Of a DNA stretch of 64,000 bases, positions 54,442 to 61,674 are shown piece by piece; the stretch's first letter is position 1; each line of letters opens with the position of its first letter. The position numbers and the translations under genes were made by a program. The notes beneath the pieces were generated by a model. The model searched no databases. It worked only from the letters and a program-made list of their open reading frames with translations, and had not been told where the DNA came from. Source of the stretch: Acidithiobacillus marinus (GTDB taxonomy: Bacteria; Pseudomonadota; Gammaproteobacteria; Acidithiobacillales; Acidithiobacillaceae); the NCBI RefSeq assembly GCF_002847505.1, contig NZ_MXAV01000036.1, positions 85,095-149,094 of the forward strand, written 5' to 3'.

Positions 54442-54910
54442 ATTAATCCTGGACTGGCATTGCAGCATGGAGTCGAGTGCCGATTATCTACCCATGGACG
54501 CCTTGTGTGCGGGGGTGGCCTATCAAATATGGGCGCGTAATGCCTATGTAGGTATATGGCTCCCGGCAGAACAAGGCTTTCTGATATCGCGCTACAAAAT
54601 GGGCGCGACGCCGCGTTTGTTTGTGGAATGGCATTGGGATGGGGGGAAACCAACGGGCACCGTGAAGCCTGTCTGTGTGCTGGAACCATGCCCGATGGAG
54701 CTACCAGAACGCCTTACGGAACCTACTGCGCAGGAATCGAACGATTTCTGTGCCTGGCTGGATGCGCTGGAAACGCAATATCCATTATTCCCCGGGGTAG
54801 ATACCGTAGCCATGCGGCGCGATGCAGCTCTTCGGTGGCAGCAAAGACAAGCGGAAGCCCGACGGAACCCAAGTGATCGACCGAGAGTTTGGACCTTGGA
54901 GTCCCGCTGA
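54425..54910 (+). CDS. Hypothetical protein upstream of DUF262 system
   Basis: The 161-residue protein begins MEKEDKLILDWHCSMESSAD with GGAGG about 9 bases upstream. It has many Trp, Pro and Cys (WHWDGGKPTGTVKPVCVLEP) and an acidic, basic C-terminal helix (AMRRDAALRWQQRQAEARRN). No known motif is seen. It starts inside the metallophosphoesterase remnant and lies 67 bases before the DUF262 gene on the same strand, so it may be an accessory of that unit, or part of the decayed region. Confidence 0.5.
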   Translation: MEKEDKLILDWHCSMESSADYLPMDALCAGVAYQIWARNAYVGIWLPAEQGFLISRYKMGATPRLFVEWHWDGGKPTGTVKPVCVLEPCPMELPERLTEPTAQESNDFCAWLDALETQYPLFPGVDTVAMRRDAALRWQQRQAEARRNPSDRPRVWTLESR

Positions 54911-54977
54911 ACGGCTCTTGCAGCGACATCGGCAGGTTGGCCAGTGACCTATCGGATAGATGAAGGAGAAATCGATA

Positions 54978-56663
54978 ATGCACGCCTTAACAACCCTGAG
55001 AGCACTGATGTCAGACAAGGAGATTCATGTTCCTTCCTATCAGCGGGCTTATTCGTGGGATACGCCCATAAAAAAATACGGAAACGACCATACCCAAACC
55101 GATGAATTCCTGACAGATCTGGAGACCTATAGTAACGCAAGGCAGCACACCCCTTACCATTTTGGGACTTTTCTGTTCGAGAAAAACGGGCAGGTGTTGA
55201 AGGTGATAGATGGTCAACAGCGCCTGACGACCATTGTCATGTTCCTGTCTGCACTGTTCTCGAGACTGGAATCCATCCGAACATGGTCGGAAGCAGAGAA
55301 AGCCTGTTACGGAGATATGCTGCGGCAGGGTGAGCTTATCCGCTTTTCGACCGTTGACCGGGATCAGCAGATTTTTATCGATTATGTTATCAAGCAAAGC
55401 AACTGTGACCATACGCGCCTCGAAACGGAATCCGCATGGCGCATTGTCAGAGCCTTTGACTATTTTAAGCAGCAACTTGCGGATAAATCAGAAGCATATC
55501 TGGTAAAAATGCTTTCCGTGGTCAGCGGGGCCACCTGTGTCGTGCATCTGGTTCACCAGAAATCCGATGCCATGCAGATGTTTATTCTGCAAAACGCGCG
55601 CGGAAAACCGCCGCTCAATGTGGAACTGGTGAAGACCCTGTTTATGCACCATGTCAATACGCCGGGATCCGCATCAGATGAACAAGATGCTCTTTCCGAA
55701 AAAGTCAGGCAGTGCTTTGAAAAAATCCATCATTTGAGCTGGCTTGCCGAATACGGCACCAGTGCGGATGATATTTTGCTTATAGCCTTGCAAGTTTATA
55801 CCCATGCGCTCTGGGTATGTCTCGACCCGCTGGCTCAGGTGAAAAGATTGTTGCACAAGGACAGGTCCAACGATTTTGTAGCCAATTTCTCTGGGCTGCT
55901 GTCATCAACTTGTGATCTCCTGGAAAACTTCTTCGGTGAATGGTCTTTTCAAAATGCGGATATTCACTCACTTGTATCCCTGGGTGATATCAATATGGCG
56001 CTGCCTTTTGTCCTGAAGGCGTATCTGTATGGCTTGCCGCTGGCTGAGATTGGCCAGCTTTCCCGCGCTTTGGAATCCATCATTCTGCGGGACAAGTTGA
56101 TAGGGGAGGGGGATCTGCATGTGGTGCTGGGAGATGTGTTTTCCCGGTTTACGAAGGCGGATAATGATTTATCCCCCATAATTACGCAGATTGACTGGAT
56201 GAAAACCGCTGACCATTCATTGTTCGGCTCCTGGAGCAATAGTAAATTACATGAACTATTGCAGCACTGGTCTCCAGATGAACACCTCGCGACCTTTCTT
56301 CTCTGGAAGTATGAAATGCTGCTGGAGCAGCAGATCAACGGGAGTTCTCGTCATTTGTGGGCAAAACTCGGAGAATTCGAGCTCGACTATATTGGGCATC
56401 CCTGCATAACCGAACAAGACGATTACGCGCATGACAGCGAATATGTGGTTCGCGGAACCACCTTGGGAAATATGATGCTTTGTTCAAAGTCCGACCGCTG
56501 TGAGCTTGGTAAAACCCCAGTGGCCCAAAAACTTCCGGGTTACATCCACAATGAACAGCAAAAAGAGGTTAAAAGACTGGTTGCAGAAAATGCGGCATGG
56601 AGTGGTGCGCTCATGGGGCAGAGAAACGATACAATCATAACCCATATAATTTCAGCGTTATAA
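54978..56663 (+). CDS. DUF262 (GmrS/ParB-like) protein with degenerate DUF1524 HNH end
   Basis: The protein has 561 residues from the ATG at 54978, set by AAGGAG 9 bases upstream. The N-terminal DUF262 domain has IHVPSYQRAYSWD and KVIDGQQRLTTIVMFL (DGQQR at about 78-82), the signature of GmrSD-type restriction enzymes and DNA-phosphorothioate-linked nucleotidases. The end resembles DUF1524 (TTLGNMMLCSKSDRCELGKT), but the catalytic (E/D)HIxP motif reads LDYIGHP, so the HNH nuclease is probably dead. It is cotranscribed with the PD-(D/E)XK-like gene 10 bases downstream. A nucleotide-dependent defence against invading DNA is inferred. Confidence 0.82.
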   Translation: MHALTTLRALMSDKEIHVPSYQRAYSWDTPIKKYGNDHTQTDEFLTDLETYSNARQHTPYHFGTFLFEKNGQVLKVIDGQQRLTTIVMFLSALFSRLESIRTWSEAEKACYGDMLRQGELIRFSTVDRDQQIFIDYVIKQSNCDHTRLETESAWRIVRAFDYFKQQLADKSEAYLVKMLSVVSGATCVVHLVHQKSDAMQMFILQNARGKPPLNVELVKTLFMHHVNTPGSASDEQDALSEKVRQCFEKIHHLSWLAEYGTSADDILLIALQVYTHALWVCLDPLAQVKRLLHKDRSNDFVANFSGLLSSTCDLLENFFGEWSFQNADIHSLVSLGDINMALPFVLKAYLYGLPLAEIGQLSRALESIILRDKLIGEGDLHVVLGDVFSRFTKADNDLSPIITQIDWMKTADHSLFGSWSNSKLHELLQHWSPDEHLATFLLWKYEMLLEQQINGSSRHLWAKLGEFELDYIGHPCITEQDDYAHDSEYVVRGTTLGNMMLCSKSDRCELGKTPVAQKLPGYIHNEQQKEVKRLVAENAAWSGALMGQRNDTIITHIISAL

Positions 56664-56673
56664 AAGGTGCATC

Positions 56674-57246
56674 ATGGATAAACGCGTTCTTGATTCGTTG
56701 TGGGTAGTTATAGAAGAATTTCGGGAAAATCCCTATGCCTTTCTATATGAGGAAGATATTCGCGCAACATTGTTTTGTGAAATGAGAAAACGTATGCCAG
56801 AGATGATTAAAATCAAAGGGAATTCCGCTCCTGAGGCGGAATATCAGCTTCGTGAGGTGTATTGCGAGTACGGAACAAAGATAGACATTGCCTGCTTAGA
56901 TACGGAGGCCGAAATCTCTCGTGACAAGCATAAAGGTTACGACACCTTTATTTATGGCATCCCGATAAAGGTTGGTATAGAGCTAAAATACCGAAAGATT
57001 GGGGATAGCTTTTCTGTGCAAGAATCGGTGAAAGATTATGAAAAGCTGAAGGAGGCAGGGGTGGCCCATTGCTTGGCCTTGGCCTTTGTTCAGGATGAGA
57101 ACAAACTTGAGGATTTTCTCAGGCCTGGAACTGAATCGAAAGAAATGCGGAGGACGTGGTCTGATTTCTGCAATAACCCGGAAGGGGTGTTCGTTATTTC
57201 AAAGAGTAAGATACTCCAGGTAAGTTCTGGCTCTGTGTCGTTTTGA
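56674..57246 (+). CDS. PD-(D/E)XK-nuclease-like protein paired with DUF262
   Basis: The 190-residue protein has a nuclease-type core: EEDIRATLF near residue 26, YGTKIDIACL (Asp71) and VGIELKYRK (Glu103, Lys105), giving the D...ExK signature. A helix EESVKDYEKLKEAGV-like segment (residues 112-130) and a strand with LALAFV follow. The order fits restriction-endonuclease-like folds. It would supply DNA cleavage for the DUF262 protein, whose own HNH end is degenerate. The fold is predicted only from motifs. Confidence 0.65.
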   Translation: MDKRVLDSLWVVIEEFRENPYAFLYEEDIRATLFCEMRKRMPEMIKIKGNSAPEAEYQLREVYCEYGTKIDIACLDTEAEISRDKHKGYDTFIYGIPIKVGIELKYRKIGDSFSVQESVKDYEKLKEAGVAHCLALAFVQDENKLEDFLRPGTESKEMRRTWSDFCNNPEGVFVISKSKILQVSSGSVSF

Positions 57247-57731
57247 GTGGGTAGAATGGTAGTTGCAGACCCTGCCTCCGGCCCTCGCCAAACTCTGATA
57301 AAATCTTTTTCGAAAATGACGAGGATATTTCAATAACTTGATGAGCATGGAGCGGTACCCTCATGCAGCAGAGAGGTGAGATAATCCTAACCGTATTATG
57401 ACTGTGTTATAAATAAGGTGCAGTTTTGGGCGCGGTAAGTATGTTCTCAGCCTCCTCCCGGCGTTGCGATACTGAATTTTGTTAAGCGCAGGTCATCGAA
57501 GACGAGCCGAGTATGGAAGCAGAGGATCCGCATCATTAGCGCGATTGCAATCGGAATTTTTGGGACACTGGGAAAAATATCCTGCCACTTTATCCCACAT
57601 CAACCCGCATCAGGTATGATCTAACCAGATGTTTTCAAGGTGATACTACTTTGTACTACCATGGTGTGGTGCGAAAGGGGAGCATCACAAACGTCAGTGT
57701 TTTCAGTATGTTATATTTCCTATGGGACAAT
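57247..57731. other. Gene-free stretch
   Basis: In these 485 bases no coding frame, RNA gene or repeat can be supported. It separates the DUF262 pair from the small minus-strand regulators. Confidence 0.5.
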
Positions 57732-57905
57732 TTATCGACTCTTCCATGCCTTCTTGCGCTCTGCCCAAGCTCGAATGTCTCCTGGTTTCCAGCGCCGCTT
57801 GGCGCGAGTGCCGTTGCCAAAAACGATGGGCTTGGGTGCATCTTTCTGCTGCGACCAAGCTTGTGCCCAAGTATAGCGGGAAATGCCGAAGTAGTCGCCA
57901 CACAT
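57732..57905 (-). CDS. Small AlpA/excisionase-like helix-turn-helix protein
   Basis: A short minus-strand frame of 57 residues from the ATG at 57905 reads MCGDYFGISRYTWAQAWSQQ, then PKPIVFGNGTRAKRRWKPGD and IRAWAERKKAW. This matches the AlpA/MerR-type layout: a recognition helix, a (P)KP(I/V)xFG wing, RRW and D(I)xAW. The frame continues upstream to an in-frame CTG (57932) with AAGGGG before it, which would complete the first helix (LLLWANRCRV). Such proteins control prophage or integrative-element genes. It lies in the accessory region near an IS30 copy. Confidence 0.5.
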   Translation of the reverse strand: MCGDYFGISRYTWAQAWSQQKDAPKPIVFGNGTRAKRRWKPGDIRAWAERKKAWKSR

Positions 57906-57918
57906 TACCCGACATCTG

Positions 57919-58122
57919 TTAGCCCAAAGCAGTAATGTCCCCTTCCAGCAATTCTAAAATGTCTCCTTTGCTACGAGCCAGGACGGCGAGTAGCTCCCCG
58001 GTAGGCAACGCGGTGTGCTGCATCCGCCGGAACAATCGCGGTAGCTGGGAGTGCAGGCGCGTGCGGTGCCGCATGGTTGCCGTAGAGTCAACTGGGAGAC
58101 GAGTGTGCCGCCTGCGCCCCAA
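57919..58122 (-). CDS. Small hypothetical protein upstream of AlpA-like gene
   Basis: The frame gives 67 residues or 51 from a later ATG (58074). Its second half (LPRLFRRMQHTALPTGELLA, VLARSKGDILELLEGDITAL) looks like a real helical protein end. Its stop lies 13 bases before the AlpA-like ATG, so the two likely form a pair. No family is recognised. Confidence 0.35.
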   Translation of the reverse strand: MGRRRHTRLPVDSTATMRHRTRLHSQLPRLFRRMQHTALPTGELLAVLARSKGDILELLEGDITALG

Positions 58123-58267
58123 CGAGGGCGTGGCGGCACGCTCCGGTGACCAGGACGGTCGGGGCCTATCGACCGGTCGGGAGCCGCAAGAGGGCTTCCG
58201 ATCCGCCGGTCGGAGAGTTGGTCGGTGGGTTGCCAGTAGAGCCGGAACTCATGATATCATATACGAC

Positions 58268-58692
58268 ATGCTTAAAGTCGTGCTCGATACCTCTGTCCTG
58301 GCCAGGCCCTGCGTAGCCGCTCAGGAGCCAGTCATGCCGTGTTACGGCTGGTGGCCCTTGGCCAGGTGGGGATATTGGCGACGCCCGCGCTGTTTTGGGA
58401 ATATGAAGCGGTGCTGAAGAGGGACGAACAACGGACCGTTTCCGGTCTGTCGATTCCAGAGATAGACCATCTCCTGGATGCGCTGGCGAGTGCTTGCCTA
58501 CCCGTGGAGATTCATTTTCAGTGGCGGCCACAGCTGAATGACCCAAATGACGAGATGGTCCTGGATACGGCCGTCAACAGCAACGCTGACGCCCTGGTTA
58601 CGTTCAACCTGGCGCACTTCGCTATAGCCGCAAAGCGTTTTGGTCTACCGCTATGGCTCCCTAAGCAACTTTTGATGGAGGTTCACAAATGA
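58268..58692 (+). pseudogene. PIN-domain toxin gene broken by a frameshift
   Basis: The gene opens MLKVVLDTSVLA, the PIN start with its first Asp, then loses frame near 58301-58307. In the -1/+2 frame it goes on ALRSRSGASHAVLRLVALGQ and on to WEYEAVLKRDEQRT, DPNDEMVLDTAVNSNADALV and TFNLAHF, the rest of a PIN_3 family toxin with its further acidic residues. One base inserted or deleted would restore it. PIN toxins are RNases. The antitoxin gene directly downstream is intact. Palindrome ATGATATCAT 20 bases upstream may be the operator. Confidence 0.78.
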
Positions 58693-58937
58693 ACAAAGCC
58701 GCCTATGCGCTCAAACTGCCACATTCTCTCAAGGCGGCAGCACAACGCCTGGCTCGCGAAGATGGGGTATCACTGAACCAGTGGATTACCGTGGCGCTGG
58801 CCGAGAAGGTGGGAGCCGTGGAAACAGCCGCTGACTTCTTCAAGCGGCGGGCAGATGGAGCAAAGCCCTCCGACATCTTGCCAATTTTGGATAAGGCCGG
58901 AAATGAACCGCCGCGCCCAGGCGATGAGATGCCGTGA
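58689..58937 (+). CDS. Ribbon-helix-helix (HicB/Arc-like) antitoxin
   Basis: The 82-residue protein overlaps the PIN stop by four bases (ATGA). Its first half has the RHH pattern: ALKLPHSLKAAAQRLAREDG then VSLNQWITVALAEKVG, as in HicB/Arc-type antitoxins. The tail (ADFFKRRADGAKPSDILPIL) would bind the toxin. The partner toxin is frameshifted here. Toxin-before-antitoxin order is typical of this PIN_3 group. Confidence 0.8.
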   Translation: MNKAAYALKLPHSLKAAAQRLAREDGVSLNQWITVALAEKVGAVETAADFFKRRADGAKPSDILPILDKAGNEPPRPGDEMP

Positions 58938-59035
58938 TGGATCTGGAATCCTAGCGGAAACTGTCGCATTATGGAGCTGATCAATGGCGGTGGGATTTTT
59001 CAGGGAATGTACTTTTTGTCTCAAAACAACGGCGG

Positions 59036-60100
59036 TTTCAAGTTTGAAGTGCAACACCGCAGTTTAACTCCCTGATTTGCCGTGCCATCACTTCGGCTGG
59101 CGTTTGGAATCCCAAGGATTTCCTGGGCCGGTTATTGAGTTCCTCCGCCACCTGAGTCAAACGCCGTTGTGAATATTCGGATAAGTCCGTGCCCTTGGGG
59201 AAATACTGACGCAGTAGGCCATTCGTATTTTCATTGGTCGGACGCTGCCAGGGGCTATGTGGGTCAGCAAAATAAACACGTATGCCCGTATTTCGCTCCA
59301 GTTCCTGATGCCGAGCCATTTCGCGGCCCTGATCATAGGTGAGCGTTTGCCGGAAGCTCTTGGGCAGCGTACGCAAACGCCGCGTAAAGCTTTCCAGGAT
59401 CGCCTCTGCCGTAGCATCCTCCACTCGCGCGAGGATGACGAAGCGACTGCTACGATCCACTAACGTGCCAATAGCACTGGCATTGAATGCCCCCTTGATC
59501 AGGTCGCCTTCCCAGTGACCGGGTACTTCGCGGGCTTGTGCTTCCTCCGGGCGCTCACGGATCGAGCGCATGTTCGTGATCCCGCCACGACGGTCTTTAC
59601 CTCGTGTGCGGGGCTTGCGTTTGCTGTGCCCTCTGCGCAGCCCTGCAATCAATGTCTTGCGCAGTTCACCCGCCGGGTGGGCATAGATAAACTGGTAAAT
59701 AGTCTCATGAGAGACGTGCCACTGTTTGTCTTCGGGATAGTCCATCCGCAACCTCCCCGCTATCTGCTCCGGTGACCACTTCCTTTGCAGAATAGCGTGT
59801 GTCACCGCGAGGGTTAAAGGCGAACCTTCAGTCAACTTCCTGACTCCCTTGCGTCGGCGCCTCTGCGCTTCTTCCCGACCGCATACGGCGTCATAGGTCT
59901 CTTCCACACGACCGCGCTGAATCTCCCGACTGATCGTGCTAGGGCTTCGGCCCAACTGCCTGGCAATGCCACGAATACTCAGCCCCTGATTCAATCCACG
60001 CTGTATCTGGTTTCGCTGATCGGGCATCAATTGCCTGTATTTTCTGGCCATCTCTCACCTCCGTCTGCCTTCGACCAGAGGTGTTGCACTTCATTTTAGA
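59036..60100. mobile_element. IS30-family insertion sequence
   Basis: Inverted repeats share the 14-base core TGAAGTGCAACACC at 59045-59058 and as its complement at 60080-60093, with weaker similarity outside. The single transposase gene fills the space between and reaches into the left repeat. Exact ends and the target duplication (2-3 bases in IS30) cannot be fixed by eye. Confidence 0.85.
59038..60051 (-). CDS. IS30-family transposase
   Basis: The 337-residue protein has an N-terminal helix-turn-helix (GLSIRGIARQLGRSPSTISR EIQRG), then the DDE core: GHWEGDLIKGAFN (first Asp), LTYDQGREMARHQ (second Asp), and PWQRPTNENTNGLLRQYFPK (Glu). The frame is intact, so the element may still move. 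Its left end overlaps the inverted repeat. It separates the TA and defence region from the surface-protein genes. Confidence 0.95.
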   Translation of the reverse strand: MARKYRQLMPDQRNQIQRGLNQGLSIRGIARQLGRSPSTISREIQRGRVEETYDAVCGREEAQRRRRKGVRKLTEGSPLTLAVTHAILQRKWSPEQIAGRLRMDYPEDKQWHVSHETIYQFIYAHPAGELRKTLIAGLRRGHSKRKPRTRGKDRRGGITNMRSIRERPEEAQAREVPGHWEGDLIKGAFNASAIGTLVDRSSRFVILARVEDATAEAILESFTRRLRTLPKSFRQTLTYDQGREMARHQELERNTGIRVYFADPHSPWQRPTNENTNGLLRQYFPKGTDLSEYSQRRLTQVAEELNNRPRKSLGFQTPAEVMARQIRELNCGVALQT

Positions 60101-60229
60101 GCGCTCCAACCCTTGCCTAGTACCAGGCACCACCAGCAAAATCAGCCCATCCACCGCTCACGGTCTGCCATCATCGAGACAAAACAATCCCTTGTGTCTA
60201 TAACGCTAACAGAGAATCCCGCATAACAC

Positions 60230-61063
60230 ATGCCAGAAACCACATCCTCCCCTCGCCATTATCATTTCATTTCCGGATTGCCCCGTTCCGGTAGCACCCT
60301 GCTGGCGGCCATTCTGCGGCAGAATCCCCGTTTCTCCGCCGGTATGAGTAGCCCCGTGGCAGGCCTGGTACATACCCTGCTGCACCAGATGAGCGGCCAG
60401 AACGAATACGCTGTATTTCTCAACAATCAGCAGCGTGCCACGATCCTGCGCGGGGTCGTGGAACACTACTACGCGGGCTACCCGGCAGCTGTGGTCTTCG
60501 ATACCAACCGGACCTGGTGCAGCAAACTCCCCTTGTTGACCACCCTGTTCCCGGAGAGCAAAGTGATCGCCTGCGTGCGCGATATACCCTGGATCGTCGA
60601 CAGTATCGAACGCCTGGTGCGCAAGAATGTGTTTGAACCTTCCATCCTGTTCAACTACAACACCGGCGGCACCGTGTATACCCGCACAAACGAAATCGTA
60701 GGTTCAAACGGGTTGATCGGACAAGCCTATGATGCCCTCAAGGAAGCCTACTACGGGGAGCAGGCCAGTGGCCGCTTGATCCTCGTGCCCTATGAAAGCC
60801 TGGTCAGTGCCCCAGAGCGGGTATTGCAGGCGCTGTATACCTTTCTGGAAGAACCGGCATACGCGCACGATCTGGAGAATCTCCAGTTCGATGCCGAAGC
60901 CTATGACCGACGGGCGGGAACCCCGGGACTGCATCAGATTCGCCCTCGGATAGAAGCCGCAGCGCGTACCACAATCCTGCCTCCGGATCTGTTCCAGCGC
61001 TTCCAGGGGGATGCCTTCTGGAGAGATTCCGCTCGGATGCGCCCGGATATACCGGTACTCTAA
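60230..61063 (+). CDS. Sulfotransferase family protein
   Basis: The 277-residue protein has the PAPS-binding loop near its start (HFISGLPRSGSTLLAAILRQ, residues 12-31) and a 3'-phosphate motif (VIACVRDIPWIVDSIERLVR). The C-terminal half (LIGQAYDALKEAYYGEQASG, LVPYESLVSAPERVLQALYT) fits cytosolic or tyrosylprotein-type sulfotransferases. It would move sulfate from PAPS to a protein, glycan or lipid hydroxyl. It overlaps the end of the convergent hydroxylase gene by four bases and lies beside the autotransporter, a possible target; that link is inference. Confidence 0.88.
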   Translation: MPETTSSPRHYHFISGLPRSGSTLLAAILRQNPRFSAGMSSPVAGLVHTLLHQMSGQNEYAVFLNNQQRATILRGVVEHYYAGYPAAVVFDTNRTWCSKLPLLTTLFPESKVIACVRDIPWIVDSIERLVRKNVFEPSILFNYNTGGTVYTRTNEIVGSNGLIGQAYDALKEAYYGEQASGRLILVPYESLVSAPERVLQALYTFLEEPAYAHDLENLQFDAEAYDRRAGTPGLHQIRPRIEAAARTTILPPDLFQRFQGDAFWRDSARMRPDIPVL

Positions 61064-61668
61064 CCCGCAGCGCGGGGATCCACATACGCTCGCTCCCGGA
61101 TCCACTGCGTCGCAATCCATTTCTCGCCTTGCGTCACCGGATTCCCGGCATGCAGGGCGAGCGGCTCCCGTACACCGGCGGCATTGAGGTTCCGAAACAC
61201 GATACCACTACCGGGTAACGGAACCACCGTGAGCCCGAGCTCCGGAAAACACGTCTCTCCCCCACCTTCCACCGGATTGAGGTAAAATATTAGGGTCCAC
61301 TGCCGGTTCCCGCCACAACGCAAGGCCGGACTGTCCGTCGCAAAGGCATCAAAGTGCGGGCGGTACTCTCCGCCCGGAAGATACCGGAGAATCTGCAAGG
61401 GTTCCTGGCAGTCCAGAGACACCCCCGTGAGCTGGGCAATCCCCGCAGCCATCCGTTGCAGCAGGGGATACTGCTCCCGTTTCGGCCAGGCCATTTGCGA
61501 CACCCGTTGCGGATGGGACACAGCCTCTCCGCTGTCTTCGTCCGTCACTGTCGCGTCCTGCAGGTGTGCGCGTCCTATCTGGATCAGTGCCGCACAGTCG
61601 GGCGGGGACAGCAGGCCTGCCCAGCAGGTCAGGTCAATCCGGTCACAGTGGAACAGTTTTTGTGCCAC
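61060..61668 (-). CDS. 2OG-Fe(II) oxygenase, prolyl 4-hydroxylase-like
   Basis: The 202-residue protein has the iron ligands His105 and Asp107 (GGEYRPHFDAFA) and His173, and the 2-oxoglutarate-binding Lys183 (LALHAGNPVTQGEKWIATQW). Spacing and motifs fit the P4H alpha-subunit catalytic domain. The start is a GTG; AGGAGG, its ribosome site, overlaps the stop of the upstream autotransporter gene (7 bases away), so the two are translationally coupled. P4H enzymes hydroxylate proline at the third place of Gly-X-Pro, and the partner protein contains GAPGAPGAP. Acting on that protein before export is inferred. Confidence 0.85.
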   Translation of the reverse strand: MAQKLFHCDRIDLTCWAGLLSPPDCAALIQIGRAHLQDATVTDEDSGEAVSHPQRVSQMAWPKREQYPLLQRMAAGIAQLTGVSLDCQEPLQILRYLPGGEYRPHFDAFATDSPALRCGGNRQWTLIFYLNPVEGGGETCFPELGLTVVPLPGSGIVFRNLNAAGVREPLALHAGNPVTQGEKWIATQWIRERAYVDPRAAG

Positions 61669-61674
61669 AACCTC

